Positions 1 to 11,685 of a DNA stretch of 64,000 bases are shown piece after piece. Position 1 is the stretch's first letter; each line of letters opens with the position of its first letter. The DNA lies in assembly GCA_032622095.1 (NCBI GenBank), contig CP136068.1, positions 153,167,151-153,231,150 on the forward strand. The letters run 5' to 3'. The translations under genes and the position numbers were made by a program. Under the pieces are notes generated by a model. It did not search any database and was not told the DNA's origin. It was given only the letters and a program-made list of their open reading frames with translations. This DNA comes from Siphonodentalium dalli (lineage: Eukaryota > Mollusca > Scaphopoda > Gadilida > Siphonodentaliidae).

Positions 1-1249
1 CAATGATTTGCCGTCTGAAAGACTCATGTCAACATATGAAATGTTCTATACGTTAATACATTTTTTTAATTTGTTTACACTCGTTTAGAGTATCAATAAT
101 TATTACACCAGATCCAACTCTTCAATGACATACATATGGTATCATCTGGTATTTATAAGTCTTGTTACTACGTCACATTTTTTTTTTATTATTTGCAGTG
201 GAAAAAGCCAATAGTGATTTAAATATAATGTGTACTCAACACCTGAATACATCTTTAATTTATCTTGAATCCAGTTATTTTTTTTATGTTTTTATAAAAG
301 AAAAATTTATAGATACTATAACATATCTGTGCACATTAATTTATAAATATTCTGCTTTAATGATGAATTCAACTTGAATTGGTATGGGAACACATCTGGG
401 ACCTTGCATGCTTTTACTATAGGTGGGTCGTACACTCCATCATGTTTGTTCATTTAATACGTTATTTAGAAGTACTGCCCCCCCCAATTGTGTTCCATTC
501 ACAGAGCTTGGCTAACCAACCATGTGATTCAATGGAAAACTCGCACATACTGTTATGTGCATATTTGGAATAACATGGATTTAAGGAAAGACCAAATACT
601 ACGATATTACCTCTTGGTTTTGTGATCACCTATGGAAAAAAATATTTACGTGCACAAAACTTTAGTTTTCTCTTAATCCCAATGGCAATACTGTATGGTG
701 TTGGCAAAGTAAAGAGCGTTTATTTGAGCTACTAAAGTATAAATTTATGTAACTTTGGTAAGACCGTCTTGAGACAATATATACCGGTACCTTCATCGTT
801 AACCAACAGCCATAATTCATAGTAATACTGGTTATTACCAGCCTAAATATAGGTAGCTTAGTTATAGTCAAATTCATAAATATTATTGAGGTTTGAACTT
901 GCAGACAATGGAGTTGAAGATTTTGTGCCGCTTTAATTAAGATCTTCGTAAAATAATTTTTTTCGGTTATTTCAGCATATTTCTATGTCAGTGGATTGAC
1001 AACTCTACCTCGGTAAATATGAATCAAGACTTCCAGTTCAAACGTATATGTCGCTGTGTTTACAGTCCGATTCATCGCAATCGTCATTTCAAAATTATAT
1101 CTAATAAGCTAAATAAATTAGCAATACGCACTCCAGTTTATACATTTCTGATGAAATATACGCAAAGTTCAAACAGAGCAATAAAACCGTGATATCCCCG
1201 GATAATAGTTATGTATTATTCACGATTATTATTACGCGCGCCGCGTGTA
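1..1249. other. No recognisable gene
   Basis: AT-rich sequence with only short open frames of fewer than 75 codons, none with a domain I recognise. I see no clear repeat, RNA gene or splice-supported exon here. Confidence 0.5.
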
Positions 1250-1720
1250 TACTGTTCTAGAGATTCTAAATAGCTCTGGTTCGCTGGGTGTTTTATTTAT
1301 AGATAATGGGAATTTCTGGGAGGATTAAAAGTCGAAGGCCGAGTCCGGTAAAAGGTGTAGCTGGGAATTTAATTTTCGTTTATTGTCCTTTACATTATTA
1401 TGTCAATAATGTTGATTTTTGGTTTGTGACAAGCTATATCAATTACAAATAAAAGAAATGAAAAAGATATTTTGTAAGTCTTATATTTCAACTTGTATAG
1501 ACATTTTTCGTTCTGCAGCCCACTGGGGGTTGTGGTCGGAGACGGCCGAGTCGGCCGCCAGTTCGTTAATTAGATGCTGGTTGATATTGTTATTTTAACG
1601 GAATTCTGAGTTGGTCATTCGCGAAACCAATATATTTTATATTCTATAATTACAACCGTGGGTATATAATGTATGATCTTGAGCGCGTTACCATTTCTGA
1701 CATTGGTTTTCTTGTAAGAT
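1250..1720. repeat. Dispersed repeat, copy 1 of 3
   Basis: The segment around 1566-1720 recurs almost unchanged at 12578-12690 and more diverged at 13858-13985. The shared stretch begins near a TTAACGGAATTCTGAG motif and includes CCAATATATTTTATATT. The block upstream of it (GTCGAAGGCCGAGTCCGGTAAA) also has a counterpart near 12530. No terminal repeats or target duplication could be fixed, so the class is unknown. Confidence 0.6.
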
Positions 1721-2842
1721 TTTGTGATAGCAAATTACCTCGACCTATGGGCTGAGGCTCCTACATCAGCGCCAACCTCCCACGCGTCATCACTAAATTA
1801 TGGCGATTCTCGCGTACTGATAGTCTGGTTTATGTTTATCCACGTGTTCAGGACGGTTAAGGTCAATGAATGTAAACAATAATGCAAGCTCAATGGCCAT
1901 ATATTGGCATACATATAACATATTGCCCACAAACCTAAAAAATGCCAAAACAAAGGACTGCTGAGTACTCTACGTAATCGCGTTTGGTTATTTGTTAGAA
2001 ACATTAAAAAAAAACTTCCACAACAAAATCGAGGGCAAGTTTATTGTCACGAACTAACAATACTGTCACACCACAGAGTATATAAAACATGGCTAAAATC
2101 GAGAAGAAATTACACACACAAAAATGGCCTCTGCAAACAAACCAACAACATCACAAACTTCCTCAAAATACAACTCCGCAATGAACTACGAAAACTAAAT
2201 CTACGCGTTTCTTATTGATCGGTAACTGAGTGCCGTATATATGGCATATGTGTATTCACCTAAAATAGGCAATCACTGACTGGGCGCTTCACATAGAGTG
2301 AGTATAATAGTATGCAAATTCCAAACCACCCTCTCCCCGTCAGTCTGTAATTTCGTTTTGTTTGTTTACCTCTCTGAATACAGTATGTCATTTTATCTCT
2401 TTAAACGGACATATGACCTTCAAGTCTGACTATCTTCTATAAATGTTATAATCCGCTTGCACCTGGGAGTTCTGAATATACATGCCATCTGCATGGTGTA
2501 TGTTATATGGGAATAAGATATAAAGTAAGACGTTTGAGATTGAGATAATATTTAGTGAGGATGAATGACAAAATAAATGAAATATACACGTAGAACATAA
2601 AAACAAATATATAAAATAATACCTGTTTTTAATTTTAACATACAATATACTTCGTATGGTACATACTTACCAAATTTACAATGTACTCCCACATACTTAG
2701 CTTACCATAATTCACTATCTGTTTTCAGTTTAGAGTGTCATGACAAAAATCACACCACAGATGGGCCGATCATTCCATATTAGTCTATATATGTGATATA
2801 ACTGCATGCAAGGACATTCATAGTGATTGCGGTCTACATGTT
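1721..2842. other. No recognisable gene
   Basis: AT-rich with short open frames only. No repeat boundary or domain is seen. Confidence 0.45.
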
Positions 2843-3255
2843 GTGAAGTTCGCTGCTATCGATACATATCTGTTTTTTGTGTCACAAAATTTAGTAGATG
2901 GCCCGAAACATATGTACGAGGAACGATATCTTAAGTTTGCCAGGATGGCTCCACACGATGGAAAGTTTTACATAAAAGCAGTGTTGTGCTTCGATGAAAA
3001 AGACTGGTTCATACAATCTGGATACCACACTAGATACAAACGGGGTAATTGTAGAATGTCAATGTGAATGTGCTGCTGGCATGGGTCCTGAGGCCCATTG
3101 TAAGCATGTATGTGCCATGTGATACATTCGGGAAAACGGTTAAAAGACAAATTCGCTTTGATCCGAGGCAACAGACTGACATAAATCGTTCTGGTTATAG
3201 TGATTTCAGGATGTTTCTGATGCCCTTCTTAGTTGAAAATAATAGACGTTTTTGA
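2843..3255 (+). pseudogene. SWIM zinc-finger protein relic, frameshifted
   Basis: Three reading frames together spell one decayed protein. Frame one (from about 2896) gives a stretch ending KFYIKAVLCFDEKDW. A second frame (3030-3113) gives LDTNGVIVECQCECAAGMGP followed by EAHCKHVCAM, which has the C-x-C-x(n)-C-x-H pattern of a SWIM zinc finger (here CEC...CKH). A third frame gives KTVKRQIRFDPRQQTDINR to 3255. SWIM fingers bind DNA or protein and are common in large invertebrate families linked to mobile DNA. At least two frameshifts are needed to join the parts, so the gene is dead or the frame changes are hidden splices. The exact family is not resolved. Confidence 0.55.
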
Positions 3256-3593
3256 GTTCTTATCTCAAACATCCAGAAAGTGGAAAAACAGCACAAAAAA
3301 AATACAAAGTAAATGATGCAGTGTACTAAGGAAACAGTACTGTAATTTTACTGATATATAAACTTATTTCCTGGAAATTCACTGCATGAAACTTTTATGT
3401 ACCAAAATGTCATGGTATAATCTCATTTTTGTTTATGTGAGAATATGTAAATTGTTAGGACAATATGGCTATTTTTTAGATGTCCTGGCTCTTTTGGGCA
3501 AGTCGTCTTATAAATGTTGACTTGTAAATACCTTTTGTTGGAAACAAGCACAATAAGATGTGATATAATACGAATTTTATGAAATGTTGACTG

Positions 3594-3599
3594 AATAAA
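3594..3599 (+). terminator. Candidate polyadenylation signal of the SWIM relic
   Basis: AATAAA lies about 340 bp past the last SWIM-relic codon on the same strand. It is plausible by position only. Confidence 0.35.
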
Positions 3600-3641
3600 A
3601 TGTTGAAGGAAAAGTTTGATTCCCTGATCCTTGATTGTTAT

Positions 3642-3854
3642 TTAACATGACTGGAAAATGTAGTCATCTTCGGTGAAGTGAGCTGCACAAACGACACTAA
3701 AACTGCTGGGTTCCCACTGTCCATTTCGGCCATCGCTTCGTCGAATGGCTACTGTCCATTTTTTTCGTAACTCTTTTGCCGCTTCGTCGTCACCTTTCGG
3801 GAATAGATGTCCACTCAGATTGGCACAATGCATTGCACAACATTTTGTCGGCAT
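3642..3854 (-). CDS. THAP-domain protein or exon, 70 aa
   Basis: The frame opens with MPTKCCAMHCANLSGHLF, a C-x4-C pair, and continues through KKWTVAIRR, WEPSSFSVVCAAHF and TEDDYIF. This is the THAP zinc-finger layout: C-x(2-4)-C, a conserved Trp, W-x-P, then C-x2-H-F. THAP domains bind DNA and occur in P-element-type transposases and in host regulators. The frame stops after YIFQSC, just short of the AVPTIF-like box that normally closes the domain, and I see no good splice donor there. The protein is therefore truncated, or continues by a splice I cannot see. It converges with the SWIM relic on the other strand. Confidence 0.65.
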   Translation of the reverse strand: MPTKCCAMHCANLSGHLFPKGDDEAAKELRKKWTVAIRRSDGRNGQWEPSSFSVVCAAHFTEDDYIFQSC

Positions 3855-4619
3855 TGTAGTTAGTTGGGTGATGAAGAATTAACAGAATAATGATCCGAAC
3901 AAGTCGAGAGACAGAATGAAACTGACAGATGACTTGCGAATACAAGTTTGTTTACTTCTAACCGGAAATGGACATAACTTTTATACCCACCTGGCCGTCG
4001 ATGTCGATAATGGGACGCAATCACAAAACAGAAACCCATTCGATATGACAAAAGCATTTTAAAATTTAAATTCCCCATTATTACATTCTAGATTGGGATC
4101 AACAAGCAACCACAATGCTGCACTATTTGTCAAGGTGGACGACTACGTATACTGGCGACAACGCTTATCCAACAAATCATGCACAGACATGTTAATGGAA
4201 CAAATGCGGTGCAAACAAAAAAGAAATGATTTTTTAAAAATAGCCACCAAACTTCAGATGGCCGCCATTTACGCGAAAATACAGAGTTTTGGAAATTTTA
4301 TCCATAATACTTATATTGTATCACCCCCATGTTATAGAATATATAACTACACGCAGTGTTGGTGGTCTCAGTTTGGTAGTTTGGTCTGGCATATCAGCTC
4401 ATACAGGGTATTACAATTGGTTGCATAGGCCACCCAGTGGCCCCGAAATAGCCTTGAACGCATGGCAATTTGTGACTTGTATACAGACAAATATATATAT
4501 AACGACAATGTATACCCCGGACCCCGTAGGAGGTTCGGGGCATATACATGTAGTCGAGGGCTACGCCTGTCTGTCCGTCAATACACTAAACGAAGTGTAT
4601 AACTTCTACACACAACGCT
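3855..4619. other. No recognisable gene
   Basis: Two overlapping + strand frames of about 110 codons (4093-4428 and 4289-4621) show no domain and look like chance openings. The 3855-4080 part is upstream of the THAP frame and would hold its promoter if it is expressed. Confidence 0.35.
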
Positions 4620-4930
4620 AAACACTTTTTTGTCCCCACTTTATAAACACATTATCATGTGTGCATGTTATACATGGTGTTTATAATATAACCTAACCGA
4701 AGTGCTTAGGTAAACTATACACATGCATGTGTTTAGATAAATAAACACCTAGTTGTTTAAGTAATTAAACACGCCACATGTTTAGATAATAAACGAGGTG
4801 TTTAGGTAAAGTAAACACGGTGTTTAGAAAGTAAACACCTCCATATGTTTATTAAATAAATGTATACATGTGTATAATGTATTGTCCCACTTTATAAACA
4901 CAACCAGGTGTTTAGTTCCTATGTTTATTA
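4620..4930. repeat. Array of short AAACAC / GTGTTTA inverted motifs
   Basis: About a dozen copies of GTGTTTA or its complement TAAACAC, spaced 15-30 bp, often as AAACACC...GGTGTTTA pairs. Similar but weaker arrays occur at 6600-6745 and 30380-30660. Dense short subterminal motifs of this kind are typical of the ends of some DNA transposons, but no terminal repeat or target duplication was found. Confidence 0.5.
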
Positions 4931-5136
4931 ATGTGTAATCATCAGTGAATATGAGATCACACATAAACTGTGAAGCATAATCTACATAGAGCTCATGCAG
5001 ATTTCAATTGATTATAACTCAGGTAATATACAAAGGCTATAACATAGAACTTAAGTACTGAAATTCAGCATCAGAATTTAACATGTCAGCATGTATTTGT
5101 GTGTAAAATGGAGAAAAGAACCACCAAATGCAGTTA

Positions 5137-5647
5137 TTAAAGATACGGGCGGCGTTCGTTGCAGAAATATTCATATTTGTTCAAATCGCCATCAACAGAA
5201 GGAATATTAAAATATATATAGTTTTGTTCATATGCCAAACATAATCAGCGCGTATATAGTATATTGTCGTCAAGACGTACGATGGTGTACATAAACAAGA
5301 ACCTGCTCGTGTTACAGAAGTTTTGCTTCTGTTTACATAACACAGCGTAATTCTATTGGTTAATCACACACAAATGATAATAACGCTCTTTATTATTTCC
5401 ATATCAGGAAAACAGTAACAAATAACGCTCTTTATGTTTACCATATCCGGATCTAAACAAAAGCCAGGTTCTGTAACGTTTTTTGCTTCCGTTTACATAA
5501 CAAAGGAAAACATTTGACAATAACATACTGTTTATGCCATATTTCTGATTGGTATAAGAATAAGGTATATCCATATTTTACTATTCTTTCTGTTTATGGC
5601 GCTTTTTGACGGAGCTGAATATTTTAACAGCATGTCCGTATCTTTAA
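5137..5647. mobile_element. TTAA-flanked miniature element, AGATACGG family
   Basis: The element is bounded by TTAA on both sides (5137-5140 and 5644-5647). The ends are AGATACGGGC and, inverted, AGATACGGAC. Its interior (CATATTTGTTCAAATCGCC, AACGCTCTTTAT, TTCTTTCTGTTTATGGCGC) matches the elements at 51259-51762 and 36326-38828. TTAA target duplication is known for piggyBac and Kolobok transposons. It has no coding capacity, so it is non-autonomous. Confidence 0.7.
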
Positions 5648-6133
5648 ATTGATATTACACCATAAAATAAATACCTAGATTATCAGGTTATCTGAGAAAA
5701 TTCGGGCGAGTGCGGATTTTTGTATTATTACTATTTATTTTCTGTGCACCATTCTGACAGAGACAAAGAAATGTCCCCCTCTATACACACGAAGTACACA
5801 TTGTACCATGTAGGGACTAGTAATTCACACATGCATATATATACAAGTAAAGTAACAGCTGAAAGAATGTTAAGGAGGCGCCCATTCATGAATTAAAACA
5901 AAAATCTCAATTTCAAAATATACATTTGAAGGGAAAAATCATTATCCTCTATAAACAATATATACTATAGTACTATAACACCTGTTCACCGTTACAAATT
6001 CACAACATGAGAGATATGTTCTAATTGTTTTTTTGTTTAATTTATAAAAAAAAATAAAAACTTTTTTGCAGTGAGTCGATCGAGTTTGACTCGGTTGAAT
6101 AGATTTCTAATTTAAAATAAATATAGCATTTAC

Positions 6134-6333
6134 ATGTTATGAAATGCAGACCGCAGACTATGTCCTCATCTCCAGGAATCCAGGTCTTCGATAGATTATT
6201 GTTACGAACACCTCGAATTGCATTAATCCACATTGTTTTCTCGCAGTTCCGTCTCTGGCATTCGAAGATATGAAACTTTCACTTCCGTGTCATATCGATT
6301 GGCACAATCACTGACTATACAAGATATAAGCAT
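6134..6333 (-). pseudogene. THAP-domain first exon with one frameshift
   Basis: Reading from an ATG at 6333, one frame gives MLISCIVSDCANRYDTEVKV then SYLRMPETELRE, with a C-x4-C zinc pair. A +1 shift at the TTTT run 6236-6239 leads to KTMWINAIRGVRNNNLSKTW then IPGDEDIVCGLHF. Together these make a full THAP core: C-x4-C, Trp, W-x-P, C-x2-H-F. A GTAAAT donor follows at 6133-6128. The gene is otherwise unidentified and nothing downstream of the exon was traced. It lies between the two AAACAC arrays, so it may be cargo of one element. Confidence 0.55.
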
Positions 6334-6599
6334 GTTTGATGTTGTTAAATGCTAACTTTATACGATGTAAACAAAGAGACTCGCTTTGGTTTGCCCACCA
6401 GCAAAATGAACGCGTGTTCTGTGACGTCATCGAATATACATTTTTGACTGTGAAACAACCACAAACAGTCGGTGTTTTAATGTTATAGCGCCTCATGAAA
6501 TATTGAGATTATATATATGTGTTACAGTTATATATATAGTTTACAAAACTAAGTCTGGCTGACATACTTATATATGAAACTATAAAAATGTGATCTGCC

Positions 6600-6745
6600 C
6601 TGATATAGTTACATACACATTGGAAACTAAACACCGTATACCTAAACAAAATACAATAAACATATACACACACAACCTAAATATATATTTACTATCTGTA
6701 CGCGGTGTATAGAAAATAAACACCTACACGCAAAGTTAAACAGTC
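6600..6745. repeat. Second AAACAC-motif array
   Basis: Several TAAACACC, CCTAAACA and GGTGTATAG motifs resemble the array at 4620-4930. Together the arrays could be the subterminal regions of one element of about 2.1 kb. The ends were not found. Confidence 0.35.
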
Positions 6746-7162
6746 ATGTCAACCCGACTCTGTTTTTACGTGTAACTTGTAACTCGGTTTATTATCGGAG
6801 TTCGTTATCCTTTGGCGTGGTGATAGCACAGGTTGGTGGAAATGCTACCCACATTAATAAGTCTGATTACTCAAGTCATGTAACCTTGTTTTATAATTAT
6901 ATTGTACGTTAAAGGTCGATTTCACGACATTACTAGGTGTACAAAACTTCAAACTGATTTTGATCTATAATTGTAGACGTGTATTGCAGACAATGAGCAC
7001 ATGTGGTTGAATTGTCTGTGGACGATGGATCACTTTCATCCTCAAGCTATTTATGTCATTTGTTGGCATTTGTTTCCAATGTGGAGGGGTAGATATGCTT
7101 GAGACCCCACCACAGTTCAATTCACACCAAGTTCTCAGCTTCTGTAAATGTCAGATTACATT

Positions 7163-7370
7163 GGCCATGTAATTTTACGATTAAACCGTAAATTCACATT
7201 ACGATGATGTCGTAATTTTACGATAGTAACCAGTGGTTCAATTGCTGCGAATAGTTTCTGTCGTAATATTACGATCATTTTGTAAATATACAATCAAATA
7301 TGTAATTGTCAGATTACGTTGACCTCGTAATTTTCCAATTAAACCGTAAATCCACAGTGCTATGATGTCG
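7163..7370. repeat. Direct repeat of a CGTAATTTTACGAT block
   Basis: Two imperfect copies, about 150 bp apart, of a block with GTAATTTTACGATTAAACC, then CGTAAAT and ATGATGTCGTAA. The block is also rich in short inverted pairs (TTTACGAT/ATCGTAAA). Confidence 0.45.
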
Positions 7371-7371
7371 T

Positions 7372-7490
7372 AACTATTTGTATTTGGACAACGTCGGTCT
7401 ACATTTTAATATTCGTTCTGTTTGTGGCAGTTTTTGACCGTGGATATTTTTTCACAACATACCCACCGCCAAGGCCTTTCGTACCGAGTG
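7372..7490. mobile_element. Degraded right end of the AGATACGG TTAA family
   Basis: The stretch GGACAACGTCGGTCTACATT through TTTTTGACCGTGGATATT to CCCACCGCCAAGGCC matches the right ends at 36660-36764 and, inverted, 51265-51370. No left end or TTAA partner is visible. Confidence 0.5.
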
Positions 7491-7729
7491 CGAAATTTAT
7501 GTAGATATTGTCATTGACATCAGTGTTACGCGCACGAACAAGTACAGAATGTCCCGTTTACCAGTCGTCTTTATAACACTTTCTTGGAATTCTGGATTAG
7601 AAGCGACGAATATTCCAATGTGAAGTAAACATATATAGAAGCATTTAAATGACTAAGAATTTTAATGAAATGTAAAGAAAATATAATTCATATGGGTTGT
7701 AATAATATCAATAATATTTATATTTTCAG

Positions 7730-8228
7730 GCATGGTGTTGTTTCCAACAGCAGCCCAGAAACAGATGAAAAAGGGGTATCACAGTTACGTCGACATCTTG
7801 AAGCAATGGGGGCCTAGTTCTGTGTTCATTCACATAGGAGGAAATGACATAAATGCAACATCAGAATCAAAAGATATCGTATCCTGTTTGTTGAAGATAG
7901 TTGATGAGTTCAGAGAAATCGGAACGCGTGTTTTTGTGTGTGAAATACTTTACAGAGTCCCAGATCCGAAAAAGACAGGTGGTTGTGACTTGGGGACTTT
8001 CCTTAAACAAGGAAAACCATAAACCAGCGTTTGAATAAATCTCTCGGTGCCGACTTCATCAAGTTCAAAGACATAAAGTTTCCGCAAGATTTCAACGACG
8101 ACCAGGTTCACCTGTCAGACACAACAACAGACGACCGTGGATTCTCAGGAGCGAGAAAATATTTCCTATGCGTGACGAGAGTTTTCCTGAGGCAACGTGG
8201 ATGGCCGGTTGTCATTATGTCGCAGTGA
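7730..8228 (+). pseudogene. SGNH/GDSL-type hydrolase, C-terminal exon with one frameshift
   Basis: After a TATTTTCAG acceptor at 7729 the frame carries VFIHIGGNDI (the GGND of SGNH block III), then VDEFREIGTRVFVCEILYR. A one-base shift near 8005-8020 leads to INQRLNKSLGADFIKFKDIK, FPQDF and DDQVHLS (block V, D-x-V-H, the catalytic Asp/His pair), ending YFLCVTRVFL. SGNH hydrolases cleave ester bonds. In invertebrates this short version is often found in multicopy families near mobile elements. The block I GDS serine is not in this exon and would be upstream. The frameshift suggests a relic. The split codon frame of the acceptor was not verified against an upstream exon. Confidence 0.6.
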
Positions 8229-8390
8229 GACCATCGCAGAATATATATACTTTTGCTTCCCAGCTCATTGTTGTACACTTATGAGATTATAGCTCGTTTT
8301 ATTTGTGAATATATCGACCATGTTGTATATTATATTTTCAAGATTTTCGGCAATAACATATTGTTACTGTGCCCAAGAGTTTGTCCGCCC

Positions 8391-8396
8391 AATAAA
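8391..8396 (+). terminator. Candidate polyadenylation signal after the SGNH relic
   Basis: AATAAA about 160 bp past the stop of the SGNH frame, on the same strand. Confidence 0.4.
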
Positions 8397-8615
8397 GTAG
8401 TAAAATATTCTGGTTTCGAATTTATAGCATATTGTGAATAGGGTTGTGAGACAGGAACATTTTCAGTACTCCATCCATAATAGGAATGAGACACAAACGA
8501 TTACATAATTGCGAGACAAAACACTTCAAAGCATGCATAACAGTCACGTCAACGCGAGTTTTTTTCCATTTATTAACAAAGAGATATAAAGCATTTAATG
8601 TAATTGTGATATAAC

Positions 8616-8741
8616 ATTTGACATAAAAGTACTCAGGCATTATTTCATGTCGTGCATTTAATTTCATTGTGATATATATATATGTAACAATTTAATTAAA
8701 TGCACGACATGGAATAATGCCTGAGTACTTTTATGTCAAAT
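8616..8741. repeat. Long near-perfect hairpin, about 48-bp arms
   Basis: Left arm 8616-8663 and right arm 8694-8741 are reverse complements with one or two mismatches, around a roughly 30-bp AT-rich loop. The arms carry GACATAAAAGTACTCAGGC and its complement. Probably a foldback miniature element. Confidence 0.65.
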
Positions 8742-9689
8742 TTTGCTTGACCAATTAGAAAAATGAAAGCAGGCCATCTGACATTGTCAACCAATCAGAA
8801 AATAGCCTGTGCGATCAAAGGCTACTCTTACCGCCCCGGCAGTCAACAGATCCCAGCCTTGAGTCTGCGGATTGATCAATGATGTTATACACTATAAGTT
8901 AACTGAGTTTTGAATAGCAAATGACATGAAAAACAGATGTCACATAATTGTTTTTGTAACGAATTTAATATTGTTTTTTTTGTACCGAATATTAAAAGAT
9001 TATAACGCCACAATTATGATCTATTATAGATATCCCGCATTACAGTTTTATGCATGATGACTCCGACATATTATTCTCATGCTGCCCAATATAATTAACT
9101 GATATTAATCGACATTATTATTGCCGACTTTGATCTTACATCACACATGCACCGTATTTACGGTAAAGTTGAAGCTGCTAGCTATGATTTTTGTAAATAC
9201 ATTTGGGGAATACAAAACTTAGACACGATTTATTCCTTGTACTAGTATCTGTATTATGGGTGAAAATAGCTCAATTATCGCATCTAATACACGAGACGTG
9301 CCCAGGAGTTTTATTTTTCCGAGTGTGTTCGCCGTTTATTATTTGATATGATTTGGGATATACTGAAGTCTTTGTATCCGCTTCAAGACTGACATATATC
9401 CAAACGTATTATTTATTCTGAGATCTATAGTAAGAACTTCAGAATAACGGTGTTCTCAACTATCGTGCCAATAGCTGTAATCAATATCTGCATTTGTTTG
9501 AAGGGTTAATAAAAACCTGAGTAAGTTAGAATAGTTGACACTTGATAAACTACAAAAATCTAAAATAAATATCAGAACACGTGTCCCTGAAGAGAGGATT
9601 TTTAAATCCGTCACAAATAATCGGATCGTTATCAAATTTGAACTCGGCCTGTGTCTTCACGGCATGTGGTTAATACGCATACCAAATTT
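8742..9689. other. No recognisable gene
   Basis: AT-rich sequence with no convincing frame or repeat boundary. Confidence 0.4.
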
Positions 9690-10010
9690 AAAACAAAATA
9701 AGTCGAACAGTACTAAAACAATGGGCGGACCGAAGCCATATTAGACATTTTGGAGCTGATAAACTCACCACCAAATTGGGTTTAGATCCAACCGACTAAA
9801 TCATCCGGAAACCACATAACTCGGGCAAAAATGAGCGGACAGAACCCATATTCGAACTTTAGACGGATGTATTTTGAGCCGCTAAGCTCATATACCAAAT
9901 TTTGTTAAGATCATATCACAACTTAAGTTACCACCCGGAAATCATTACCACACGACCATTAGGACGGGCCCACGTACGGATGGACACCGGCTATTTTAAT
10001 AGCACCCCCA
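9690..10010. repeat. Imperfect tandem repeat, about 125-bp period
   Basis: The blocks at about 9720-9800 (ATGGGCGGACCGAAGCCATA, then CACCAAATT) and 9830-9930 (ATGAGCGGACAGAACCCATA, then ACCAAATTT) are diverged copies. A GGACGGGCCCACGTACGGAT tail follows. This resembles a dispersed-element end, class unknown. Confidence 0.4.
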
Positions 10011-10559
10011 AAACATTTATTTTTTGGTGACAACAATTCTGGCCCATGCACGGATACGTCCGCGACAACGATTTGAACAGTCTTGGTAACATTATACTTC
10101 AGTATTAACGGAAATCACAATACAATGTATCGACAAAGAGGGGTTAATAAAACCGGCCGTGGACAAACAATATAGCCAAATACATGGCGGCAACACTCCA
10201 TTAACATTTGCGCCAACGACAGCCGATAAATTACACACGGAACGACTGTTCAGCGCTAAATATCAATTATCTCTCTAGTGGGGTCTACCTGGTCCGGTTT
10301 TTAACGCAATGTTCGCGTCTTGCTTTACGACAGTTACTGATGGTCAAATTTCTGCCAACAGTTTCTGTCGTAATACTAAGAAGAAATGAGTGTACAGTTA
10401 GCATGCATCTGACTTCATCACTCACGATGAACCGTTTTATAAAGCGTATGAGTCTTCCTTGTTTTCTCTGGTGTGTAGGAAACATGCCCAGTCTTTAGCT
10501 CTTATCGTCTGCTGTTTAGTACTGTCGGTGTGTGTTAGTCGCCCAGCATCTCCTGTTCG

Positions 10560-10650
10560 TGTCTGTGTCAGTTATTACGCCACCTAGTGTGGTGTTTCTA
10601 GCATTTGGTTTTTTTATATCGCATGGAGTACAGGGCGAATGTATTCTTGG
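10560..10650. repeat. Dispersed repeat, sister of 12413-12490
   Basis: TTATTACGCCACCTAGTGTG through ATATCGCATGGAGTACAGGG to GGCGAATG matches 12413-12490 with a few changes. It abuts the tandem duplication at 10650. Confidence 0.5.
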
Positions 10651-11170
10651 AGATTGTTTGTACCTTACTCAATCGTACCGATATAATCACGTAGATGCCG
10701 AAATTGTAAAGTTAACGCCAGCGGTGTATAATACGTTTATGAAAATATGATAAATCCTATCGATAGAGTCAGGACAGGCTCAAATTGTAAACTTAAAGTC
10801 ACCGGTGTAATAATATGTTGTTGAAAATATAAATAATCTGATAGCCTGAAAATATTGTATAACCTATTGGGAGCCCATAATAAATGGGAATAACCTATTG
10901 GGAGCCCCTGCATGTAGTGAACTGAATTGTGGGTATTTTATGGAGATTGTTTGTACCTTACTGAATCGTACCGATATAATCACGTAGATGCCGAAGTTGT
11001 AAAGTTAACGCCACTGGTGTATAATATGTTTATGATAAATCGTATCGATAGAGTGAGGACAGGCTCAAATTGTAAACTTAAAGTCGAAAATATAAATAAT
11101 CTGATAGCCTGAAAATATTGTATAACCTGTTGGGAGCCCCTGGTGTAGTGAACTGAATTATGGGTAATTT
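10650..11170. repeat. Imperfect tandem duplication, about 295-bp period
   Basis: Unit one (about 10650-10935) and unit two (about 10940-11170) share GGAGATTGTTTGTACCTTAC, CGTACCGATATAATCACGTA and AACCTATTGGGAGCCC. Unit two lacks a short internal block near 10800-10830. A third, shorter and more diverged copy of the unit end lies at 11620-11690 (CCATTGTGAGCC, TATTGTGGGTATTTTAAT). Confidence 0.6.
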
Positions 11171-11673
11171 TAATTGGAGTGCGCATGTCTGTTTTTTTTG
11201 TAGTAACGGCCATCTTTTATTTTCTGTAATTATGGTAAGAGTTTATGGTTTAATTTATTTATTATTTAAGTTTGTTTCAATTTTTGAATGGTTTTATGTT
11301 AACCCGATAATTTGTATTTTGTAAAGAATAAAATTGTTTGAAGAAAAATGGCGAATTTCCAAATTTCCGGCTTCGGATGCTGTTCTGAGTGTCAGCTCGA
11401 TAGTGAGACTGAGACTGTGACGGTGTGAGTGACTGAGAGTCTCAAGTTAGTTTATTTACAGTTGTGTTCCGAGTATTTTTTGTAGTCAAATATTAATGAA
11501 ATACGCTTTGTTTATATATACTAATTTGCTTATTTATAGAAACGTGTAATATTAATTTGAAAGTTATTTCGATAGACTATTTGTTTTTAGTTGAAGATAA
11601 AACAAATTTGGAAAACAAATATTATAACCCATTGTGAGCCTCGTGAAGTGTATTGTGGGTATTTTAATATAAT

Positions 11674-11685
11674 TGCGCATGCGCA
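11674..11685. promoter_or_regulatory. NRF-1-like palindrome
   Basis: TGCGCATGCGCA is a perfect match to the palindromic NRF-1 binding consensus known from animal promoters. No gene start can be tied to it here, and it sits in a copy of the dispersed unit, so function is uncertain. Confidence 0.25.
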
